Of a stretch of 64,000 bases of DNA, positions 8,341-17,399 are shown piece after piece; position 1 is the stretch's first letter; the number at the start of each line of letters is the position of its first letter. The stretch is from Lachnospiraceae bacterium (lineage in GTDB: Bacteria > Bacillota > Clostridia > Lachnospirales > Lachnospiraceae). Made by a program: the position numbers and the translations under genes. Location: positions 37,652 through 101,651 of the forward strand of contig JAGAQJ010000058.1 of NCBI GenBank assembly GCA_017622845.1. The letters run 5' to 3'. Under the pieces are notes generated by a model that searched no databases, was not told where the DNA came from, and saw only the letters and a list, made by a program, of their open reading frames with translations.

Positions 8341-10431
8341 ATGAATATTTACACAACTGATAAAATCAGAAACGTAGTATTGTTAGGACATGGTGGTGCC
8401 GGAAAGACAAGTCTGGTGGAATCCATGGCATATCTGGCAGGTATCACTTCACGCATGGGAAAAGTGGAGGATGGAAATACGGTCAGTGATTTCGGCAAGG
8501 AAGAACAGAAAAGAAAAATTTCCATCAGCACGTCAGTAGTTCCTGTTGAGTGGGAAGGTGTAAAAATCAATATTTTGGATGCTCCCGGATATTTCGATTT
8601 CATAGGTGAGGTTGAGGAGGCAATCAGCGCGGCAGATGCAGCGATTATCGTTGTTTCAGGTAAGTCAGGCGTTGAGGCAGGAACGGAGAAAGCATGGGAA
8701 CTGTGTGAGAAATACAAGCTTCCCAGAATGATATATGTAACCGGAATGGACGCAGACAACGCTTCTTTTAAAAATGTAGTTGAGACATTGACAGAGATGT
8801 ATGGTAAAAAGATAGCGCCATTCCATTTTCCCATCAGAGAAAACGAAAAGTTTGTGGGCTATGTAAATGTTGTAAGTGAGACAGGAAACCGCTGGAAAGG
8901 GAAAGAGGTAGAAGAATGTGAAATTCCGGATTACAGCAGGGAAAATCTTTCGCTGTACAAGGATACGCTTATGGAGGCTGTGGCAGAGACAAGCGAGGAG
9001 TTTATGGAGCGCTATTTTGGCGGTGAGACATTCTCTGAAAATGAAATCAGGGCAGCGCTTAGAACCAATGTGCTTGACGGCTCTATCGTTCCGATCAGCA
9101 TGGGTTCCAATACGCTATGCCAAGGTACATATGCTTTGCTGGACGACATTGTGAAATATATGCCAAGCCCTGAAAATAAGCAGATAGCAGGTTTTAACAT
9201 GAAGACAAACGAAGTTTTCGAGGCAAATTATGACTTTTCGAAGGCGAAGTCAGCATATGTATTTAAGACGATTGTTGACCCATTTATCGGAAAATACTCT
9301 CTGATAAAAATATGTTCCGGCGTATTTAAGGCAGATGATGTGATTTACAACAAGGATAAGGATATTGAGGAGAAGGTTAACAAGCTTTATGTACTGCAGG
9401 GGAGCAAGCCGATAGAGGTCAGTGAGCTGCATGCAGGGGATATTGGAGCAATCGCAAAGCTTACAGCGGCAAGAACAGGTAATACTTTGTCCACAAAGGC
9501 AACTGTCATCGAATATGGCAAATTTGAGATTTCGAAGCCTTATACGGCTATGCGTTACAAGGTGCCGAACAAGGGCGATATTGATAAGGTAGCACAGGCA
9601 TTGCAAAAGCTTTCACATGAGGACCAGACACTTAAGATTGTGAATGACACCGAAAACAGGCAGTCTTTGCTGTATGGTATCGGCGAGCAGCAGCTCGAAA
9701 TTATACAGAGCCGTCTTGTGAACGAGTATAAGTGTGAGATAGAGCTTAGTAAACCGAAGGTTGCATTCAGAGAGACGATCAGGAAAAAATCAGACGTGGA
9801 GTACAAATATAAGAAGCAGTCCGGCGGTCATGGACAGTACGGTCATGTAAAGATGCGGTTTGAGGCTTCCGGTGACCTGGATAAGCCTTATGTATTTGAA
9901 CAGGAGGTTGTAGGAGGCGCTGTTCCAAAGAACTTCTTCCCTGCTGTTGAAAAGGGTCTGCAGGAGTCTGTACAGAAGGGACCTTTGGCTGCATATCCGG
10001 TTGTTGGAATTAAGGGTATTCTTTATGATGGCTCTTATCACCCGGTAGATTCTTCTGAAATGGCATTTAAGATGGCAACCATACAGGCATTTAAGAAGGG
10101 AATTATGGAGGCGGGACCTGTCCTTCTTGAGCCGATTGCGACACTCAGGGTAACGGTACCTGACAGATATACAGGTGATATTATAGGTGATTTAAACAAG
10201 CGGCGCGGCAGAGTGCTTGGCATGAATCCTATAGGAAACGGTAAGCAGGTAATCGAGGCAGACATTCCGGTTATGGAGCTGACAGGATACTGCACTGTAC
10301 TTCGTTCCATGACAGGAGGACGCGGAAATTATGAGTATGCTTTTGCCAGATATGAGCAGGCTCCAAGCGATATACAAGCGGCTGAGGTAGCAGCAAGAGC
10401 AAATAAAGTAGCAGAAAATAATGAGGAATAA
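8341..10431 (+). CDS. elongation factor G-like translational GTPase (EF-G2 type)
   Basis: A 696-residue GTPase with EF-G domain order: GTPase domain with G1 GHGGAGKTS (residues 17-25) and G3 DAPGYFDF, a beta-barrel domain II, and domains III-V including the domain IV segment SGGHGQYG. AGGAGG lies upstream of the ATG. It differs from canonical EF-G in two places: the catalytic His of PGH is Tyr, and the base-reading NKxD reads TGMD. The Tyr is known in EF-G2-type paralogues, so this is probably not the housekeeping translocase. The role of this group is not settled. It is monocistronic and closed by a strong terminator. Confidence 0.9.
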   Translation: MNIYTTDKIRNVVLLGHGGAGKTSLVESMAYLAGITSRMGKVEDGNTVSDFGKEEQKRKISISTSVVPVEWEGVKINILDAPGYFDFIGEVEEAISAADAAIIVVSGKSGVEAGTEKAWELCEKYKLPRMIYVTGMDADNASFKNVVETLTEMYGKKIAPFHFPIRENEKFVGYVNVVSETGNRWKGKEVEECEIPDYSRENLSLYKDTLMEAVAETSEEFMERYFGGETFSENEIRAALRTNVLDGSIVPISMGSNTLCQGTYALLDDIVKYMPSPENKQIAGFNMKTNEVFEANYDFSKAKSAYVFKTIVDPFIGKYSLIKICSGVFKADDVIYNKDKDIEEKVNKLYVLQGSKPIEVSELHAGDIGAIAKLTAARTGNTLSTKATVIEYGKFEISKPYTAMRYKVPNKGDIDKVAQALQKLSHEDQTLKIVNDTENRQSLLYGIGEQQLEIIQSRLVNEYKCEIELSKPKVAFRETIRKKSDVEYKYKKQSGGHGQYGHVKMRFEASGDLDKPYVFEQEVVGGAVPKNFFPAVEKGLQESVQKGPLAAYPVVGIKGILYDGSYHPVDSSEMAFKMATIQAFKKGIMEAGPVLLEPIATLRVTVPDRYTGDIIGDLNKRRGRVLGMNPIGNGKQVIEADIPVMELTGYCTVLRSMTGGRGNYEYAFARYEQAPSDIQAAEVAARANKVAENNEE

Positions 10432-10436
10432 GATGT

Positions 10437-10479
10437 AAAAATCCGCTGAGACGGCTCGGGGTCATCTCAGCGGATTTTT
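10437..10479. terminator. bidirectional intrinsic terminator
   Basis: A perfect 15-bp inverted repeat (AAAAATCCGCTGAGA and complement) with a 13-base loop, between the convergent EF-G-like and histidine kinase genes. The A run and T run allow use on both strands. Confidence 0.92.
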
Positions 10480-10534
10480 ATGCATAGAAACTCATCAGAA
10501 AATTAGCAGCACCGCTGCATGAGTTCTTATTTCT

Positions 10535-11917
10535 TTACTTGATGATAGGGAGAAGGACTGTGAAAGTAGAACCGCCGCCCAAATGATCACTTACGGTAAT
10601 TTTGCCATGATGTGCGGTGACAATACCTTGTGCAATCGACAATCCAAGTCCAAAGTGGCTTTTATCGCTTCGTGCTTTTTCACTTCGATAAAAGCGATTA
10701 AAAATCTTGTCTTTTTCTTCGTCACAAATTCCGACACCAGTGTCAGAAATCTTAATCTCATAATAGTTTTTAAAGAAATCTAAGGCTATCAGAATGTGAC
10801 CGTTTGCAGGTGTATAGCTGATGGCATTGTGCAGCAGTATTGTGACTACCTGTGTGATACGTTCGCTGTCACAGACACATGCCGGAGGCTGTTCCGCAGG
10901 AAGCTTGAGGTTCAGTGCAATGTGCTTTTGCCTTGCCATGCTTTCAAACCTTTCATACACATTGAGAAGCAGTGTATCAAGCTCAGTTTCCCGGCAGTCC
11001 ATATCAAAATGATTGGCATCAAGGCTTGATAAGGTAAGCATATCACCCAATAAGCGTGAGGTGCGGAGCGCTTCGCTTTGAATCATGGACAAATCATGAG
11101 ATATTGCCGGAACTATGGAAACGTCCTTTTCAAGGCTTTCTTTTGGATTCAATTCCTTTTGGACGTTCAGTTTTTCACAGGCATTTTCGGAACAGGACAG
11201 AATGACTGCAAGCGGTGTGCGAAGCTCATGCGAGGCTGCTGCCACGAATTGATTCTGCCTGAGCCGGTTTTCCTCTATCGGCTGTAAAAGCTTCCCGGTA
11301 AATATCCATGCAAAAATCCATAGAGCCGCCAGAGCCGCCAGAATGATGCCAAGAAATAAGAGCCGCTGATGCCATATCTGCTGCCGCACTCCGGCAAGAG
11401 GCGCAATCAGAAGCATTTCAAGAGCGGATTGATTTTTTGCGACGGATATTACAAAGCAATAGTAATCCTGAGCAATTGCAGGGGTATCAGATGTTCGCGG
11501 CATCATGAAGGAAGTATAGCTGCTTTGGTAGGATATGGTACGTTTGTCCTGAGAGGCAGCATTATTTTCATCAGTATTTTCGCTTTGTTTCCTGTAATAT
11601 GCCCATGCATTGTCAACAATTTGTTCTCTGACAGTATTTTGAAGCCTGCTGTTAAATAAAAATTCTACACCGTTGTCCGACAAGGATATATAATAGGCAT
11701 CATTTGCTTCAAGCTGTGAAAGCCAGGTATGACTGATTACGTTTTGCTGCTCAAGCATTGCGGCGATACTGTATATGTCGCTTTGATAGGAATAGTTTTT
11801 ATTATCCAGTATGTTTTTTTCTGATATGTACAGATAGGCAAGCGTCATGATAATCAGGATTAAGGTTGTGATGCCTCCGCTAAGCAGTGTCAGCCGGAGC
11901 CGGACTTTTTGAATCAT
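10535..11917 (-). CDS. membrane sensor histidine kinase of a two-component system
   Basis: A 460-residue HisKA-type kinase. A first membrane helix lies at about residues 10-31, an extracellular domain at 32-183, a second helix at 184-206, the H-box ASHELRTPL with His230, then HATPase_c with the N box (LLHNAISYT) and G boxes DTGVGI and GLGLSIA. The ATG at 11917 overlaps the stop of the upstream response-regulator gene as ATGA, which fixes the start and implies translational coupling. It presumably senses a ligand related to the divergent ABC importer operon, since boxes upstream of both units are identical. Confidence 0.93.
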   Translation of the reverse strand: MIQKVRLRLTLLSGGITTLILIIMTLAYLYISEKNILDNKNYSYQSDIYSIAAMLEQQNVISHTWLSQLEANDAYYISLSDNGVEFLFNSRLQNTVREQIVDNAWAYYRKQSENTDENNAASQDKRTISYQSSYTSFMMPRTSDTPAIAQDYYCFVISVAKNQSALEMLLIAPLAGVRQQIWHQRLLFLGIILAALAALWIFAWIFTGKLLQPIEENRLRQNQFVAAASHELRTPLAVILSCSENACEKLNVQKELNPKESLEKDVSIVPAISHDLSMIQSEALRTSRLLGDMLTLSSLDANHFDMDCRETELDTLLLNVYERFESMARQKHIALNLKLPAEQPPACVCDSERITQVVTILLHNAISYTPANGHILIALDFFKNYYEIKISDTGVGICDEEKDKIFNRFYRSEKARSDKSHFGLGLSIAQGIVTAHHGKITVSDHLGGGSTFTVLLPIIK

Positions 11918-12600
11918 GGCAGTTTCTCCCTTTCGAGAAGGCAATATCCGATACCGCGAACCGTCTTTAGTTCCAGACAGCTTCCGACAGCTTTCAGCCT
12001 GCGGCGGATAAAATAGATGTAGTTGTCCAGATTTCCTTCCTCAATATCGCTGTCGGGTCCCCAGACTTTAAGAAGGAGTGTATTCCGGGATAATGTCTGA
12101 CCGGAGTTTCTGATAAAAATTTCAAGCATAGTCCCTTCGCGGTTAGAACAGGTGCAGCTTCCCTTTGGACCTGTAAGTGTGCTGTCAGCTTCATTGTAGC
12201 TGATATCTGCAAGCCGCAGCATGTTTGTCATATTGAGGATAGGAGAGCGTCTGGTGACACATTGGATTCTTGCAAACAGTTCATCGAACGCAAAAGGTTT
12301 GACCAGATAATCGTCAGCTCCAAGATTCAGTCCGTCTACTTTGTCCTTCAAGGTTCCGAGGGCTGTGATCAATATGATCGGAACATAGATATTGTTTTTT
12401 CGAAGCTCAGACAAAACCATGGAGCCCTCCATAAGAGGAAGCATTCTGTCAAGCAATATGACATCATGAATATTCTGACTTGCGTAGTAAAGAGCTTCTT
12501 CACCGTCAAAACAGGAGTCCACGTCAAAACCCTTGGATTGTAAGCGTTCAGTCAGTGTATGGTTCAGATTTTTGTCATCTTCTGCAATTAAGATACGCAT
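11914..12600 (-). CDS. OmpR/PhoB-family response regulator
   Basis: A 228-residue regulator with an N-terminal receiver (phosphoacceptor Asp51 in VILLDRMLP, conserved Lys in VKPF) and a C-terminal winged helix ending YFIRRRLKA...GIGYCL. The start is the ATG at 12600, preceded by AAAGGA at 8-9 bases, which gives the normal MRILIAEDD opening. It forms a two-gene operon with the kinase. The divergent intergenic region has paired TTAGAGA heptamers with 11-bp periodicity next to both -10 boxes, the usual geometry of OmpR-family operators, so it probably regulates itself and the transporter operon. Confidence 0.93.
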   Translation of the reverse strand: MRILIAEDDKNLNHTLTERLQSKGFDVDSCFDGEEALYYASQNIHDVILLDRMLPLMEGSMVLSELRKNNIYVPIILITALGTLKDKVDGLNLGADDYLVKPFAFDELFARIQCVTRRSPILNMTNMLRLADISYNEADSTLTGPKGSCTCSNREGTMLEIFIRNSGQTLSRNTLLLKVWGPDSDIEEGNLDNYIYFIRRRLKAVGSCLELKTVRGIGYCLLEREKLP

Positions 12601-12666
12601 ATTGCGATTCCTTTCGTCCAAAATTTTGTGTTATTGAAGTATATGGAATAACACTTTAACTAAGAA

Positions 12667-12672
12667 ATTATA
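12667..12672 (-). promoter_or_regulatory. -10 box (TATAAT) of the two-component operon
   Basis: TATAAT on the minus strand, exactly 9 bases downstream of a TTAGAGA heptamer (12682-12688) and without an evident -35 box, as expected for a regulator-dependent promoter. Confidence 0.7.
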
Positions 12673-12681
12673 GCATACATT

Positions 12682-12735
12682 TCTCTAAAAAGTCTCTAAT
12701 ATCTGATTTCCAAAATTTTAGAGAAAACTTAGAGA
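12682..12735. promoter_or_regulatory. mirror-image response-regulator operator
   Basis: Four perfect heptamers: TCTCTAA at 12682-12688 and 12693-12699, and TTAGAGA at 12718-12724 and 12729-12735. Each pair is a direct repeat with an 11-bp period; the two pairs face opposite ways, so each divergent promoter has its own tandem pair ending 9 bases before its -10 box. Confidence 0.75.
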
Positions 12736-12744
12736 ATGATTTGT

Positions 12745-12750
12745 TATAGT
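12745..12750 (+). promoter_or_regulatory. -10 box (TATAGT) of the ABC importer operon
   Basis: TATAGT, 9 bases after the TTAGAGA box at 12729-12735. The predicted transcript starts at about 12757, at a 9-bp inverted repeat (CAGCGTCAG at 12756-12764 with 12792-12800) that could form a 5'-end hairpin. Confidence 0.65.
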
Positions 12751-12858
12751 AAAGTCAGCGTCAGCTTACAGGAGCACAAATCGGATTGTTTCTGACGCTG
12801 CCCTCAGCTTACAAGGGCAATCACGAGTAAGAAACAAAAACGGAAGGAGCTTGAAGCA

Positions 12859-15201
12859 ATGAAAGGTAAGACGGGAAAGGGAATTTTGTCCGCAATTTTG
12901 GCAGTGTCCCTTTGCATGGGATTGACAGGGTGTGGGACGTTTGGCTCACAAAGTGCAGAACAAGATGGGAAACAGGCAGTATCAGATGAAGCGATAGATA
13001 TCACGTCAAATAAAGGTGATGCTTCGCAGAATACAGGCATGGGTAGATATGTGGAAAAGACGGTTTATGAGATGGATAGTGTTTTCACGATGGCGAACCG
13101 TGTATTAAATGATGGGAGCTTCTTGTTTACAGACTGTACGTCAGGTAAAAAGTACGTTTCGAATGATAGCGGTGATACATGGGAGGCTGTGGAAGATGAA
13201 AAATATGCCCAATTTGTAGATGAACATTACGCAGCAGAATCAGCTGTTTCTGCGGATGGCGTGATTGCGATGATTAATATGGAAGCAAAGGAGAATGCGG
13301 GGAACGGCGAGAAACAGGATTATGATTTCGTCTGCAATGTATTTTATGGCGATGGTGCGTCAAAAAGAATTTCAATTGAACTGCCTTCTGACAGTATGGG
13401 GTGCAGAAATTTGACATTTGATGAGAATGGCAGACTGTACGTCAGCGCATACAGCTGCGATACCATATACGAGGTCGACATCAATGAGGGCACGAGTAAG
13501 AAACTTGTAGATATTCCGGGTGGAGTTGAAATTATGGAATGCCGCAGCAATATACTGATGTGTGCTGCCTATGAGAAGACATATCTCTATGATTTGGAGA
13601 ATCAAAGTTTTATAGAAGATGAAGTACTCAATGATTTTATCCATGAGAATTATAATGGTGTAGAATGGTATGGCAGCGGCTACAGTGCATTTGTGTTTCT
13701 TGGAGAGGAAAATGTTATCTATGTGGCAGGAGAAAAAGGGCTGCACCGTCATGCAATTGGCGGAAGCACAATGGAACAGGTGATTGACGGTGGTTTGTCA
13801 TCCTTTGGCGACCCATCGCATAGCATTATGACAGCGATGATGAATGACAGACAGGAGTTTATCGCAGTATTCAGTGACGGTAAATTTGTGAAATTCACAT
13901 ATGATGAAAATGTTTCGGCAGTGCCGGAGGGAAAACTTACCGTGTACGGATTAAAGGAGGATGCTGTAGTCAGACAGGCGATTTCAGCATATCAGACAGC
14001 ATATCCTGATATGTATATCGAGTACGAAACAGGCATGGAGGAAGGCGGTGTGACCAGAGAGGATGCGCTCAAAAAGTTAAATACGGAGCTGATGAGCGGC
14101 AATGGCCCTGACGTGCTGCTGCTTGATGATATGAGCATTGATACCTATGTTTCAAAAGGGGTATTGATGGATTTGTCAGAGCTTGTCAACACAATTGACG
14201 CTGAGGAAGGCTTGTTTATGAACCTGATTGAGTCTGTTAATCAGGGAACAGGAATATATGCTGTTCCAGCGCAATTCAGAATCCCTTTTATTGCAGGTCA
14301 TGAGGATACAATACAGGGCGTTGAAGATTATCAGACATTTGCAGATATGGTTGAGAAGGTTAGGGCAGATTATCCTGATACAAACCTGTTGATGACATGC
14401 TCTGCTTCAGGCATTATGAAAAGAATGCTGACGGTCTGTGAACCTTCCTGGAAAGATACGGATGGTCAGGTTGATAAGATCAGAATAAAAGAATTTTTAC
14501 AGGAAACCAAGAGGATTTATGATGCACAGATGAATGGTACTCCCAAGAATGAGATAGAAAATTATCTGGAGAATGCGGCAGAATCGGACATTGAGGACAG
14601 CATATATCTTACACAAATGAATAATTTTGATTATTATATAGGCATTACCCCCTTCTTATGGGGAGAACCGATGGGATATGTCAGCTTTCTGGATATGATA
14701 TCGATGGCGAAAAACAGCGGTTTTGAAGACACAATGTATAGAGTAATGGATGGACAGAGTTCCAATGTCTATCACCCGTCAACAATTGCCGGAATCAATG
14801 CAGCGACCAATAGTTCCGAGCAGGCAAAGCAGTTTATAGAAATATTACTTTCGCCAGAGGTTCAAGATGTTCCCTCTATCGGATTTCCGATGAACAAAAA
14901 ATCTTTTGTAAATCAGTTTGAATATGAAGAAAGTAAACTCGGAGAAGATGGTGGCTTATACTATGTGGGAGGTTCATCTCAGGACGGTTTGGAGGTCAAT
15001 TACACCGTTTATCCTGCTTCCGCGGATGAGGTCAGTGCGCTTGAAAAAGTGATTGCGTCACTAACTACCCCGTATATACAGGACAGCGTTCTTGAAACAG
15101 CAGTGATTGCTGAGGGTGAAAAATATTTTCAAGGAAAGCAGGACCTTGACACAGCAGTCAGCAGAATTATGGAAAGCGCAGCGCTTTATACAATGGAGTA
15201 A
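12859..15201 (+). CDS. ABC extracellular solute-binding lipoprotein with N-terminal propeller-like domain
   Basis: A 780-residue lipoprotein. The signal peptide ends in lipobox LTGC (Cys about residue 26). Residues of roughly 60-340 show repeated beta-strand segments of a sensor or beta-propeller type (SVFTMANRVLNDGSFLF, NLTFDENGRLYVSAYS). From about 355 onward a family 1 solute-binding domain follows (LTVYGLKEDAVVRQAISAY, GPDVLLLDD). Ordinary family 1 binding proteins have 400-500 residues, so the N-terminal 300 are extra. AAGGAG lies 9 bases before the ATG. Two permeases follow but no ATPase, so a shared MsmX-type ATPase is likely. The ligand is probably a carbohydrate, by family only. Confidence 0.88.
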   Translation: MKGKTGKGILSAILAVSLCMGLTGCGTFGSQSAEQDGKQAVSDEAIDITSNKGDASQNTGMGRYVEKTVYEMDSVFTMANRVLNDGSFLFTDCTSGKKYVSNDSGDTWEAVEDEKYAQFVDEHYAAESAVSADGVIAMINMEAKENAGNGEKQDYDFVCNVFYGDGASKRISIELPSDSMGCRNLTFDENGRLYVSAYSCDTIYEVDINEGTSKKLVDIPGGVEIMECRSNILMCAAYEKTYLYDLENQSFIEDEVLNDFIHENYNGVEWYGSGYSAFVFLGEENVIYVAGEKGLHRHAIGGSTMEQVIDGGLSSFGDPSHSIMTAMMNDRQEFIAVFSDGKFVKFTYDENVSAVPEGKLTVYGLKEDAVVRQAISAYQTAYPDMYIEYETGMEEGGVTREDALKKLNTELMSGNGPDVLLLDDMSIDTYVSKGVLMDLSELVNTIDAEEGLFMNLIESVNQGTGIYAVPAQFRIPFIAGHEDTIQGVEDYQTFADMVEKVRADYPDTNLLMTCSASGIMKRMLTVCEPSWKDTDGQVDKIRIKEFLQETKRIYDAQMNGTPKNEIENYLENAAESDIEDSIYLTQMNNFDYYIGITPFLWGEPMGYVSFLDMISMAKNSGFEDTMYRVMDGQSSNVYHPSTIAGINAATNSSEQAKQFIEILLSPEVQDVPSIGFPMNKKSFVNQFEYEESKLGEDGGLYYVGGSSQDGLEVNYTVYPASADEVSALEKVIASLTTPYIQDSVLETAVIAEGEKYFQGKQDLDTAVSRIMESAALYTME

Positions 15202-15206
15202 CTAAA

Positions 15207-15992
15207 ATGAAATACAGACATGCGCGCAGGGAGCGCAGGGCATTTGTGTGCTTCCTGCTTCCAAGTATGATTGGCGTTTCCGCATTTGTCCTGATTCCCT
15301 TCTTAGATGTTATAAAGCGTTCCTTTATGACAGTGATGTCAGGAGAGTTTGCGGCGCTTGATAATTATAAAAGAGTGATTGGCAATCAGGCGTTTCAGAT
15401 TGCTGTAAAAAATACGCTGCATTTTACGGGGGTGGCAATACCGTTACTGGTGCTTATCGGACTTTCTGCTGCTCTGGTGCTTAGCAAAATAAATGACACA
15501 CGTGTCATAAAGAGTCTGTATCTTTTTCCCATGGCGATGCCGACGGCTACTGTGGTGATTGTCTGGCGAATGTTCTTTTATCAGCAGAATTTTGAAAGTC
15601 TGGTTGCAAGTTATCTGTGGAAAAATATTGGTTATATGTTAGTGCTGTGGCTTGCAGGAATCTCAGCAATACCCAATGAACTTGTGGAGGCAGCACAGGT
15701 GGACGGGGCAGGATGGTTTCGATGTTTCTTCTATGTGAAGCTTCCTTGCCTGAGGGGGAGCCTGTATACAATCGTGATATTGTCATTTCTGAATTCCTTC
15801 AAGGTATACCGTGAAGCATATCTGGTGGCAGGCTCCTATCCGGCACAGGATATCTACCTGCTGCAGCATATCTTCAATAACTGGTATGTCAATCTGGAGC
15901 TTGATAAGCTGGCAGCGGCTACCGTGACTGCAGGGGTGTTTTTGTTTGCATTTATCATATTGCTGAATGTGTTTTGGAATAAAGAAAGCTGA
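15207..15992 (+). CDS. ABC sugar-type permease (MalF-like)
   Basis: A 261-residue inner-membrane permease with about six helices and the ATPase-contact EAA loop NELVEAAQVDGAGWF near residues 153-167. It starts 5 bases after the binding-protein stop codon, so it is cotranscribed. The segment between it and the second permease is occupied by a MITE-like element, an unusual break in an otherwise tight operon. Confidence 0.9.
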   Translation: MKYRHARRERRAFVCFLLPSMIGVSAFVLIPFLDVIKRSFMTVMSGEFAALDNYKRVIGNQAFQIAVKNTLHFTGVAIPLLVLIGLSAALVLSKINDTRVIKSLYLFPMAMPTATVVIVWRMFFYQQNFESLVASYLWKNIGYMLVLWLAGISAIPNELVEAAQVDGAGWFRCFFYVKLPCLRGSLYTIVILSFLNSFKVYREAYLVAGSYPAQDIYLLQHIFNNWYVNLELDKLAAATVTAGVFLFAFIILLNVFWNKES

Positions 15993-16072
15993 CCGCTGTA
16001 ATACACAGATGACAAAAATAACTTCCAAACACGAGATATGATACGAGGAGAAAAATATTGGTTACAGGAAAT

Positions 16073-16426
16073 GTTACAGTTCAGCCTTTTATGCATTCTT
16101 ATCCGGACGAAAACGGCAGATAGTATCCTTCCGACTGCCATGGATTCCGAATGGGAATTTCCTAATACGATGAGGAAGGCTTTCAAATGAGCACGGAGCC
16201 GGCTCGAGTCGGCATCCATGCCTCCATCTCGCCTAAATTTGCTTCCGTACAAATATACTCCTGCTTTGCATATCATCGTATAAGGAAATATCACCATTCT
16301 CCACCGAGGCATTCTGCCGGATACTATCTGCCATTTTCTGTTCAGTGAAACCATAAAATGGAACAGTTGTCAGTACACAGAAGGGCGGCAGTCCTGATTA
16401 AAATATTCATAAGGCTGAACTGTTAC
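16073..16426. mobile_element. MITE-like element A (354 bp, full length)
   Basis: The ends are GTTACAGTTCAGCC and GGCTGAACTGTTAC (one mismatch as inverted repeats), flanked by a perfect 8-bp direct repeat CAGGAAAT at 16065-16072 and 16427-16434. It matches element B (27078-27447) in inverted orientation over nearly the whole length. No transposase frame is present. It sits between two permease genes of one operon. GTAA-type ends with 8-bp duplications are typical of the IS66 family, so a non-autonomous IS66 derivative is a reasonable guess. Confidence 0.85.
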
Positions 16427-16471
16427 CAGGAAATTCGAGGTCTGAACTGTAATGGATATCGTGAGGTGTGT

Positions 16472-17335
16472 ATGTTCAGGAAAGTGATAAATACTATAAT
16501 AGAATCTATCATCAAGATAATTTTCATAGCCGCAGGCATTATGATATGCGCTCCGGTTCTTTTGGTCATAACAGGCTCCGTGATGGGAGACAGTGACCTC
16601 TATGAGTGTCTTGCTCCTGTATTTCTGGACGGGCAAGGCTTTGCGACATGGAAACTGATACCGCAGTATCCAACCTTAGAGCATTACAAAAAGCTGTTAT
16701 TTCAATCGCCCCGGTTTTTTGTATTGTTTTGGAACAGCATCAAAATAGTCGGCTTGATATTGATAGGGCAATTGCTGATTGGCGTGCCTGCCGCATGGGC
16801 ATTTGCAGTCTACAATGTAAAAGGGAAAAACATACTTTTTACATTGTATATCGTACTGATGCTTTTGCCCTTTCAGGTGACCATGCTCTCGTCATACATT
16901 GTTCTGGACAGGCTGTCATTGCTTAATACACATTGGGCAGTCATTTTGCCAGCCGTCTTCAACACTTTTCCAATCTTTGTAATTTATGGAGGTTTTCGTG
17001 CTATACCCAGGCCGCTTCTGGAAGCAGCAAGGATTGACGGTGCAGGTGAGTTGTATTTATTTGTCAGGCTCGGGCTGACACTTGGAAAAGGCAGTATCAT
17101 GTCAGCGATTGTTCTTGGTTTTCTCGAATACTGGAATATGATTGAACAGCCGATTGCTTTTTTGGAGGACAAGTCATTATGGCCTTTATCGCTCTATCTT
17201 CCTCAAATCAGTTGGACTCAGGCAGGATTTGCATTTAGTGCTTCTGTGATTATGCTGATACCGGCAGTGTTTGTGTTTATTATGGGGCAGGATTATTTAG
17301 AACAGGGAATCATTTATTCGGGACTGAAAATGTAG
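16472..17335 (+). CDS. ABC sugar-type permease (MalG-like)
   Basis: A 287-residue permease, the partner of the upstream MalF-like protein. The EAA loop is RPLLEAARIDGAGELYLF. The start is the ATG at 16472 with GAGG 5 bases upstream; the frame is open further upstream, but that part lies inside MITE-like element A and encodes no family sequence. Membrane helices alternate through the protein, and the C-terminal DYLEQGIIYSGLKM fits the family. The 480-base gap from the first permease is caused by the element, and the operon is otherwise contiguous. Confidence 0.9.
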   Translation: MFRKVINTIIESIIKIIFIAAGIMICAPVLLVITGSVMGDSDLYECLAPVFLDGQGFATWKLIPQYPTLEHYKKLLFQSPRFFVLFWNSIKIVGLILIGQLLIGVPAAWAFAVYNVKGKNILFTLYIVLMLLPFQVTMLSSYIVLDRLSLLNTHWAVILPAVFNTFPIFVIYGGFRAIPRPLLEAARIDGAGELYLFVRLGLTLGKGSIMSAIVLGFLEYWNMIEQPIAFLEDKSLWPLSLYLPQISWTQAGFAFSASVIMLIPAVFVFIMGQDYLEQGIIYSGLKM

Positions 17336-17399
17336 ATTCTGCAGGCATGAAATCTGAAAAGTACACGTGAATCGAACGGTTCGGAAAGGCATGGTTGTA

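Noticed and set aside
16358-16471. N-terminal extension of the second permease
   Set aside because: It is encoded by the MITE-like element and its flank; the ATG at 16472 has its own ribosome binding site and begins family sequence.
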